The translations under genes were made by a program, and so were the position numbers. A stretch of DNA of 46,059 bases, taken from positions 1 through 46,059 of the forward strand of contig JALSPW010000110.1 of NCBI GenBank assembly GCA_026985735.1. The letters are read 5' to 3'. This DNA comes from Saprospiraceae bacterium (GTDB lineage: Bacteria > Bacteroidota > Bacteroidia > Chitinophagales > Saprospiraceae). This document shows positions 39,043-46,059 of this stretch, piece after piece (the stretch's first letter is position 1; each line of letters starts with the position of its first letter). Below the pieces are notes generated by a model. That model was not told where the DNA came from and made no database searches. It saw only the letters and a program-made list of their open reading frames with translations.

Positions 39043-39309
39043 AATAAAAATTTTAAACAGATGAAACGAACATAAAATTTATTAATCATAAATTATACAG
39101 AAAATGATTAAAAAAATTTATGTGAGTTCCTGAATGTATTATAACTTTTTATTATATTTTTTAAATAAAAATTTTAAACAGATGAAACGAACATAAAATT
39201 TATTAATCATAAATTATACAGAAAATGATTAAAAAAATTTATGTGAGTTCCTGAATGTATTATTAATTTTTATTATATTTTTTTTAAATAAAAATTTTAA
39301 ACAGATGAA
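39043..39309. repeat. Tandem direct repeat, ~121-123 bp unit, 2 copies plus partial third copy that includes the start codon of the next gene
   Basis: AAAAATTTTAAACAGATGAAA recurs with ATG at 39061, 39182 and 39305; intervening ~100 bp nearly identical between copies 1 and 2. Confidence 0.95.
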
Positions 39310-40825
39310 ATGGAATTTACTAATAATAATTATCTTAATGGGATTATCTTGTTCATCGCCAAAAGCGAAAGATAATGAAAAAACAGATGAAACAAAAACA
39401 GAATCATCGACTTCTGTAAACGAAAACAAAAATGCTAAAACATCACCTGGACAAGGGCAAACAGAAGATAGTTTACCCATACGTAAAGGAGAAGTTAACA
39501 TGGAATTTCAAATTAACGGATTAAATGCTGAAGGTAAGACTGTTGATTTGATAGGGATGTACATGGATAAAAAATATTTTGCAGATTCCGTAACTATTCA
39601 ATCCGGAGGCAAATTTTCTATTAAAAAGGATGAATTGTTTCCTGATGGGTTTTATTATATGGTATTGCCCGGAGACATTGTAGTAAAATTATTACTGGAT
39701 GAGGATCAAACTTTTAAATTAACAGCAGATGCCGAAGATATTGATCATACGGCAAAGGTAGATGGTTCTTTGACAATGAAACTATTTTATGATGATTTCA
39801 ATTTCAAAAAAGACATTGACAAAGTTTATGCCCCATTAGCTAGAAAAATGGGTAGGATATCACCTAAAGATCCGGATTTTAAATCCACATATAGTCAATT
39901 TCTATCAATTTCAAACAAATATGAAGAAAGAAATAAATGGCTTGAAAAAAATTATCCCGATAATTTTTTCACAAAATTTAAAATAGGAGGTAAAAACCCA
40001 ATATTGAAATATCCTGTAACAAAAGACGGTGAATTGGATGTAAAAAAACAAGTTGCCGATTACAGAGCACATTTTTGGGATGGTTTTGACTTTAATGTAA
40101 CAGGATTGATTAATACCCCTGCTTTCCCAAATAAAATAAAAAGATATTTTAATGAACTGGTTCCCCAAAATCAAGATTCAATAATAAAATATACAGATTT
40201 TTTAGTCAACTTAGCAAAGGGGAATGACGAGTATTTCAAAGTAATAACAAATTGGGTCGCATTAAAATATGAACCCGGTAAAACTAAATTAATGGATGGC
40301 GAGGCGGTTTATTCGCATGTGATTTTGAAATATTTCACTCCTGATAAAGCAAAATGGCTGGATAATGCCTCACTTACAACTTTGAGAAAAAGAGCAGGGG
40401 AAATGACACAAAGTCTACTGGGCAAGAAAGCAGGAGATGTCACTGCAAGAGGATATGGTGGTAAAATTTATACTTTATACGATATCAAAAAACCGGTGGT
40501 TATAGTATATATTTATAGTCCCGATTGTTCGCATTGCGAAGAAGAAACTCCAAAGCTAAAGCAGTTTTATAATAAATGGAAAAATAAAGGAGTGGAAATT
40601 TTTTCTATTGCAGCAAATACCAATGAAGCGGATTGGCATGGATTTCATGATAGATTCAACTTGCCTTGGATTGATGTTTTTGATGCTACAAATGCAAGTT
40701 GGTATCCCAAATATTTTGTAGATGTCACACCGGAAATTTATGTTTTAGATAAAAACAAAAAGATATTTGCAAAAAATCTACATGTAAATCAATTGGAGAC
40801 AATAATGAAAAGAATTAACAAATAG
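39305..40825 (+). CDS. TlpA/thioredoxin-like thiol-disulfide oxidoreductase lipoprotein (DUF4369-like N-terminus)
   Basis: Lipobox ILMGLSCSSP; YIYSPDCSHCEEETPKLKQFY CxxC motif; cis-Pro region VTPEIYVLDKNKKI. Confidence 0.88.
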   Translation: MKWNLLIIIILMGLSCSSPKAKDNEKTDETKTESSTSVNENKNAKTSPGQGQTEDSLPIRKGEVNMEFQINGLNAEGKTVDLIGMYMDKKYFADSVTIQSGGKFSIKKDELFPDGFYYMVLPGDIVVKLLLDEDQTFKLTADAEDIDHTAKVDGSLTMKLFYDDFNFKKDIDKVYAPLARKMGRISPKDPDFKSTYSQFLSISNKYEERNKWLEKNYPDNFFTKFKIGGKNPILKYPVTKDGELDVKKQVADYRAHFWDGFDFNVTGLINTPAFPNKIKRYFNELVPQNQDSIIKYTDFLVNLAKGNDEYFKVITNWVALKYEPGKTKLMDGEAVYSHVILKYFTPDKAKWLDNASLTTLRKRAGEMTQSLLGKKAGDVTARGYGGKIYTLYDIKKPVVIVYIYSPDCSHCEEETPKLKQFYNKWKNKGVEIFSIAANTNEADWHGFHDRFNLPWIDVFDATNASWYPKYFVDVTPEIYVLDKNKKIFAKNLHVNQLETIMKRINK

Positions 40826-40987
40826 CAAATACTTTATTAATACAGCAAAAATAAGGTAAAATATATTCATTACTAAGTATTTTTATACTATTAAGTAACA
40901 AATTTTATAATATGTTTTAAAAATATTAGTTATTTATATATTGCAAAATAATTCTATTTATATAGTTATTTAATAAATCATATCAAT

Positions 40988-42082
40988 ATGAATAAATTTA
41001 AATCCATTATTATTTTTTTCATTATTTTTTTCTTAATAAATAATGTAAGTGCGCAAAAAAGGAAATTTGTTAATGAATTTTTAAATATCGGCGTTGGTGC
41101 GAAATCACTGGCAATGTTTGGAGCGGTTTCCGCCCAAACCGGTGACATTACTTCAGGATATTGGAATCCTTCCGGGCTGTTAAAAATAGAAGCCCCCTTT
41201 CAGGTTAGCGCCATGCATGCAGAATGGTTTGCCGGGATTGCACAATATGATTATCTGGCGTTTGGCAAAAAACTTGGAAAAGAAGGAAAATCTTTTGGAG
41301 GAGTATCCTTAATAAGAATGGGAATTGATAATATTCCAAATACTCTTTCATTGATAGGACCGGACGGAAGTGTCAATTATGATGAGATCTCTAATTTTTC
41401 AGCTGCAGACTATGCTTTGATTATCTCCTATGCAAGAAAAGCTTTTGGAGGAATAAGTGTTGGAGGTAATACTAAAATTATATACAGGCAAATAGGAAAA
41501 TTTGCTACAGCATGGGGCTTTGGTTTTGATTTTGGTGCTCAGTGGAAATTTAACAATATGTCAGTAGGGCTGATGGGCAGAGATATTACTTCTACTTTTA
41601 CAGCCTGGTCATTCAATTTTACCGATGAAGAAAAAGATGTCTTTCTTCAAACAGGAAATGACATTCCACTAAGCAGCATAGAATATGCTTTGCCGAAAAT
41701 CATTGCCGGAATTGCTTATGAAGGAACTTTTGGTTCTGAAAAAAAGGACTTTTCTTATATTGTAGAATTTGATGCTAATCTTACAACCGAAGGAAGAAAG
41801 CAGTCTGTTTTCAATTCTGACTTTATTGAAATTGCTCCGGCTTTTGGTTTTGAACTTGGATACAAACAAAAAATATTTTTACGAGGTGGCTTTGGCAACC
41901 TGCAAAGAGTTGTAAACCCTGCAAACGCATCTCAAAAAACTTATGAGATTCAACCTAATATTGGAATTGGTTTAAAATTAAACAGATTGCATATTGACTA
42001 TGCTTTATCCAATGCCGGAAATTTATCCAGTGTTTTATATTCACATATTTTTTCTTTGTCATTAGATTTAGTTAAAAAATAA
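40988..42082 (+). CDS. PorV/PorQ family outer membrane protein
   Basis: Signal peptide; FLNIGVGAKSLAMFGAVSAQTGDITSGYWNPSGLLKI signature; barrel-like remainder. Confidence 0.88.
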   Translation: MNKFKSIIIFFIIFFLINNVSAQKRKFVNEFLNIGVGAKSLAMFGAVSAQTGDITSGYWNPSGLLKIEAPFQVSAMHAEWFAGIAQYDYLAFGKKLGKEGKSFGGVSLIRMGIDNIPNTLSLIGPDGSVNYDEISNFSAADYALIISYARKAFGGISVGGNTKIIYRQIGKFATAWGFGFDFGAQWKFNNMSVGLMGRDITSTFTAWSFNFTDEEKDVFLQTGNDIPLSSIEYALPKIIAGIAYEGTFGSEKKDFSYIVEFDANLTTEGRKQSVFNSDFIEIAPAFGFELGYKQKIFLRGGFGNLQRVVNPANASQKTYEIQPNIGIGLKLNRLHIDYALSNAGNLSSVLYSHIFSLSLDLVKK

Positions 42083-42092
42083 AAATATATAT

Positions 42093-42201
42093 TACTTTTG
42101 CAATCAATTGAATTTGAATAATTATTCAGGTAAGTTTATTCAGTGTATGTTTATAAAGTGCTTAACTATTTAAATAACTTTATAAACAATCACTATTTTT
42201 G
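42093..42201 (+). promoter_or_regulatory. Two TAnnTTTG boxes (42093-42100 TACTTTTG; 42194-42201 TATTTTTG) upstream of the small membrane protein/uvrD unit
   Basis: Both exact to the -7 consensus; -33 boxes weak. Confidence 0.4.
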
Positions 42202-42260
42202 CGAAACTTCTGAGTATTATTTATTTAAATTCATTTTTGTAATTATCTAAAAAAAATACA

Positions 42261-42731
42261 GTGAATATCCCTTATAAAACAAAATTATACACTTTATTTG
42301 CCTGGATTATTTTTACTATAATCTTTATAGCAGTGATATTGTGGCAAATATATTCCAATCAAGTGGATTTTAAATTCTACTTCAATAATATCTTTTTCAT
42401 TATTGTTAGTATAGTATTTGTGAGATACATATTTTTATTGAAACATACATTTATTGAAAATAAAATAATTATAAAACTTATTTTAATGCCTGTTGCTATT
42501 TTTGTAGCTATTTATTCATATATGGCACTGAATGATTTTATTGATTTTTATCAAGAATACGGTATATATGCTTATTTGCAACATCTTCCACTCAAGAAAC
42601 AATATTCGCTAGGAGATTATATATTTGGAGAATATATATTCTTTGGTGTTTTGGCGGTAATTTCCAGTATTTTGTTACCTATAAGATTACTTATTTCAGT
42701 TTGGAGAGTTTATAATAAGGGACACGAATAA
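42261..42731 (+). CDS. Small multi-pass membrane protein of unknown function (GTG start)
   Basis: Open frame of 156 aa with several hydrophobic segments, 31 nt upstream of the helicase gene in same orientation. Confidence 0.65.
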   Translation: MNIPYKTKLYTLFAWIIFTIIFIAVILWQIYSNQVDFKFYFNNIFFIIVSIVFVRYIFLLKHTFIENKIIIKLILMPVAIFVAIYSYMALNDFIDFYQEYGIYAYLQHLPLKKQYSLGDYIFGEYIFFGVLAVISSILLPIRLLISVWRVYNKGHE

Positions 42732-42762
42732 TTTAATATCAGTATAAAATCAGATATTTAAA

Positions 42763-45045
42763 ATGCAAGAAACAGATTTTTCATATTTAAATGAATTAAA
42801 CAATGTACAGCGACAAGCCGTGGAAACTATTGATGGGCCGGTAATGGTAATCGCAGGTCCGGGTTCCGGAAAAACAAGAGTTTTAACGTATAGAATTGCT
42901 CATTTATTAAAATTGGGAATCGCTCCCTGGAATATACTCGCTCTAACATTTACCAATAAAGCGGCTAAAGAAATGAAAGAGAGGATAGAATCCAAAGTAG
43001 GTTCGGATGCTTACAAAGTATGGATGGGAACATTCCACTCTATTTTTGCAAGAATATTACGGGTTGAAGCTCACAGAATAGGATATCCCAATGATTTCAC
43101 TATTTATGATGCAGATGATACCAAAAGTTTGCTTAAAGAGATAATAAAATCCATGAATCTGGATATTAAAACATATAATCCGGCCACCATAAGAGCCAGA
43201 ATCTCAAAAGCTAAAAGCAACCTAATCACTCCGAAAGCATATGCAGCAAATGAAGAATTATTGAGTTATGACAGAATGCAACGTGTACCGATGACGCACG
43301 ATATATATCAAAAATATTATGACCGTTGCATAAGAGCGGGTGCTATGGATTTTGATGATTTACTGCTGCAAATGTTTAGATTATTATATCTCAATCCTGA
43401 CAATATCAGGGAAAAATATCAAAAATTATTTAGATATGTCATGGTTGATGAGTTTCAGGATACCAATCATTTGCAATATGAGATTGTCAAACTTTTCGTC
43501 AACTTTGAAGACAGTCCTAATAATATTTGTATCGTTGGAGACGATGCTCAGAGCATATATTCATTTAGAGGTGCGACAATTGAAAATATTCTTCAGTTTC
43601 AACATGACTACCCTAATGTTAAAATATTTAAACTTGAACAAAACTACCGGTCTACCAACTACATCGTTCAAGCAGCTAATCAACTGATACTGAATAATAC
43701 CAAACAGATCCAGAAAAAAATCTGGACAGAACAAATAGGAGGTTCGAAAATAAAGATTTTCAAAGCATTGACGGATCGTGAAGAAGGAAGGAAAATAATA
43801 GATCTTATTCTTGAACATAAAATGAGAAACCATCTCAAAAATTCCGAAATAGCTATTTTGTATCGTACAAATGCTCAATCCAGAATTTTTGAAGAATATT
43901 TGAGAAGAGCAAATATTCCATACAGAATTTACGGTGGTATGTCTTTCTATCAAAGAAAAGAGATTAAAGATATTTTGGCATACATGAGATTGGTAGTGAA
44001 TCCCAAAGATGACGAAGCATTTAAGCGTATTGTAAATTATCCTAAAAGAGGAATAGGTAATAAAGTGATGGAGCAACTATTGGCTAGTGCCGAGAAAAAC
44101 AACATAAGCTTATATGAAAGCTGTTTCGATGCCGAACTCACCCCGAGGGCACGTAAACTGATAAATGAGTTTATACGCTTAATTGAAGGAATGAGGGATA
44201 AAAACAAAAATGGAAATGCTTATGAAACCGTTTCATACATTGTAAAAGCAAGTAAAATTGCCGATTTGTTGGCTGTAGAAAATACAATCGAATCACAAAG
44301 CAGATTAGAAAATATAAACGGATTGCTCAATGGTGTTCAGGAATTTGTTGAAAATGATGAATTTTTAGGAGAAGAAATAATTGTAAACAGGGATTTACCG
44401 GCATATATTCAGCATATTTCATTATTGACAGATCTAGATGAAAGTGACAAAGAAACAAAAGATGTAATAACTCTAATGTCTGTACATCTTGCAAAAGGAC
44501 TTGAATTCAATTCTATTTTTGTTGTAGGATTAGAAGAAAATTTATTTCCCTCATATCTATCAATGAATGACCCTGATGCTATTGAGGAGGAAAGAAGATT
44601 ATTTTATGTAGCGATAACCAGAGCAAAACAATATCTCACTTTAAGTTATTGCAACAATCGATATCAATACGGACAAATAAGATCAAACGATCCTAGCAGA
44701 TTCCTTGAGGAAATACCGGAAGAATCATTGGATACGATGAGCGCTTTACTCATTAATCCGCCAAAAGAATTTGACAAACCGAAAATACTGGGAGGTTTAA
44801 AACCTCAAAAATTAAAATCATCAAATTTTGAATCCAAAGTGGATATTTCAAATTTTAAAGCCGATAACCCCAATTCGCTTAGTACGGGAATGCGGGTTCT
44901 GCATATTAAATTTGGAAAAGGAACCATTTTAAATATTGAAGGCAGCTCAACAAATAAAGTTGCTAAAATTAAATTTGATGAAATTAAAGATGAAGAAAAA
45001 AGAATTGTATTAAGATTTGCCAAACTACAAATTATTGATTCTTAA
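42763..45045 (+). CDS. UvrD/PcrA-type superfamily 1 DNA helicase
   Basis: NNVQRQAVETIDGPVMVIAGPGSGKTRVLTYRIAHL, TFTNKAAKEMKERI, DEFQDTN, GDDAQSIYSFRGA, VMSVHLAKGLEF-type motif VHLAKGLEFNSIFVVGLEE, C-terminal Tudor-like LSTGMRVLHIKFGKGTILNIEG. Confidence 0.96.
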   Translation: MQETDFSYLNELNNVQRQAVETIDGPVMVIAGPGSGKTRVLTYRIAHLLKLGIAPWNILALTFTNKAAKEMKERIESKVGSDAYKVWMGTFHSIFARILRVEAHRIGYPNDFTIYDADDTKSLLKEIIKSMNLDIKTYNPATIRARISKAKSNLITPKAYAANEELLSYDRMQRVPMTHDIYQKYYDRCIRAGAMDFDDLLLQMFRLLYLNPDNIREKYQKLFRYVMVDEFQDTNHLQYEIVKLFVNFEDSPNNICIVGDDAQSIYSFRGATIENILQFQHDYPNVKIFKLEQNYRSTNYIVQAANQLILNNTKQIQKKIWTEQIGGSKIKIFKALTDREEGRKIIDLILEHKMRNHLKNSEIAILYRTNAQSRIFEEYLRRANIPYRIYGGMSFYQRKEIKDILAYMRLVVNPKDDEAFKRIVNYPKRGIGNKVMEQLLASAEKNNISLYESCFDAELTPRARKLINEFIRLIEGMRDKNKNGNAYETVSYIVKASKIADLLAVENTIESQSRLENINGLLNGVQEFVENDEFLGEEIIVNRDLPAYIQHISLLTDLDESDKETKDVITLMSVHLAKGLEFNSIFVVGLEENLFPSYLSMNDPDAIEEERRLFYVAITRAKQYLTLSYCNNRYQYGQIRSNDPSRFLEEIPEESLDTMSALLINPPKEFDKPKILGGLKPQKLKSSNFESKVDISNFKADNPNSLSTGMRVLHIKFGKGTILNIEGSSTNKVAKIKFDEIKDEEKRIVLRFAKLQIIDS

Positions 45046-45376
45046 ATTAAATGCAATTTTTTATTGACTAAACCTTTACTGTAAATATTAGCTATATTGT
45101 ATTACTAAATAAAAATAATGCATGACTTAATTTCTATTTTATTAAAATAATGATAACAGATAAAATTTTTATATTATTATTATCATATTTATTTTCTAAT
45201 TGCGTTACATATTTATTATATGTCCAAGAAATGCTTTATTTATAACTACCCGGGTAGAATCTTTTTGGAAATTGGTGATACAGTATTAGTAATTTGAAAA
45301 AAGTAAAGAAATTGCATATACATATATAAATTTTAATGACTTTAAGGACAAACAATAAATAATCGCTCATTATTTT

Positions 45377-45384
45377 TAACTTTG
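45377..45384 (+). promoter_or_regulatory. -7-like box TAACTTTG immediately upstream of lpxD
   Basis: Exact TAnnTTTG, 4 nt before ATG; no good -33 element seen. Confidence 0.4.
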
Positions 45385-45388
45385 CACG

Positions 45389-46059
45389 ATGTTAACAACT
45401 AAAGAAATAAGCAATATTGTTGATGGTGAATTGAACGGAAAACCGGATATTGAAATTTACAATATAAATAAAATTGAAAATTCAAAACCCGGCTCTATTA
45501 GTTTTATAGCCGATGATAAATACTTGAAATTTTTAAAAAACTCCAAAGCTTCTGCTATCATAGTTAATAAAAATTCAAATATCAAACCAAATGGGGAAAA
45601 TATAGCGTTTATAAAAGTAGATGATGTTTATCATGCAATTTCAAAACTACTTAAATTATTGGATAGAGATAAGATAGAGAATAATGGTGTATCCGAATTA
45701 AGTTTTATTGCATCAAATGCAATTATTGAACCTAAAGTTTCAATAGGTGCATTTTCTTACATATCTCAAAATGCTAAAATAGGACAAAAAACATCTATTG
45801 CCACACAGGTTTTTATAGGTAAAGATGTTGTAATTGGTCACGATACCATAATAATGCCGGGTGTCAAAATATATAATGGGTGCAAAATAGGAAATAATTG
45901 TATTATTCATGCTAATGCTGTCATAGGAAGTGATGGATTTGGATTTAAGCCTAACGCAAATGGAGAGTATGAAAAAATACCACAAGTAGGAATAGTCGTG
46001 ATAGAAGACAATGTGGAAATAGGCGCAAATACGGTTATAGACAGAGCAACATTAGAAGA
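45389..46059 (+). CDS. lpxD: UDP-3-O-(3-hydroxyacyl)glucosamine N-acyltransferase LpxD, 5' part (runs off the window)
   Basis: [60 protein letters not shown] then hexapeptide repeats ([21 protein letters not shown]...) and [50 protein letters not shown]; absent from the ORF track because no stop codon in window. Confidence 0.95.
   Translation, partial: MLTTKEISNIVDGELNGKPDIEIYNINKIENSKPGSISFIADDKYLKFLKNSKASAIIVNKNSNIKPNGENIAFIKVDDVYHAISKLLKLLDRDKIENNGVSELSFIASNAIIEPKVSIGAFSYISQNAKIGQKTSIATQVFIGKDVVIGHDTIIMPGVKIYNGCKIGNNCIIHANAVIGSDGFGFKPNANGEYEKIPQVGIVVIEDNVEIGANTVIDRATLE

Noticed and set aside
43561-44076. 171-aa antisense ORF inside the helicase gene
   Set aside because: Antisense to well-conserved helicase motifs; no start context or known family, composition typical of shadow ORF.
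1-46059. CRISPR arrays, rRNA, phage or toxin-antitoxin modules
   Set aside because: Looked for regularly spaced repeats, rRNA-like stretches and small paired ORFs; none found. The 23-kb GTTCAAAG repeats are too short and lack unique spacers.

Overview
AT-rich Bacteroidota chromosomal segment (about 46 kb). It carries mfd; an orphan SusC/SusD-like pair; tRNA-Pro(GGG); a divergent pair of large 'peptidase-like + beta-propeller + outer-membrane barrel' proteins, one with an intact HExxH...WEG site and one without; an HtrA/DegP protease; a GT2 fused to a sugar-transferase-like membrane tail; recR; an OmpA/TSP3 protein; a degenerate ureohydrolase-like gene; and a type IX secretion/gliding cluster (murF, gldJ, porP/sprF-like, porU, porV). 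Downstream lie a fused alpha-ketoacid dehydrogenase E1, a glycosyltransferase, a predicted T9SS-secreted matrixin-like metalloprotease with a TIG domain and sorting CTD, a TlpA-like lipoprotein, a PorV/PorQ-family protein, a UvrD/PcrA helicase and the 5' part of lpxD, which is missing from the ORF track because it runs off the window. Noncoding structure includes two exact TTTG-N20-TAnnTTTG promoters and others close to that consensus, strong hairpin terminators, a ~121-123 bp tandem duplication that includes a start-codon region, a family of three ~70-80 bp hairpin elements, and a decayed insertion-element-like patch with a REP-like hairpin between the ureohydrolase-like gene and murF. No CRISPR array, rRNA or intact transposase was seen. 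No clearly novel system is proven. The best candidates are the divergent peptidase/pseudo-peptidase OMP pair and the hairpin repeat family.
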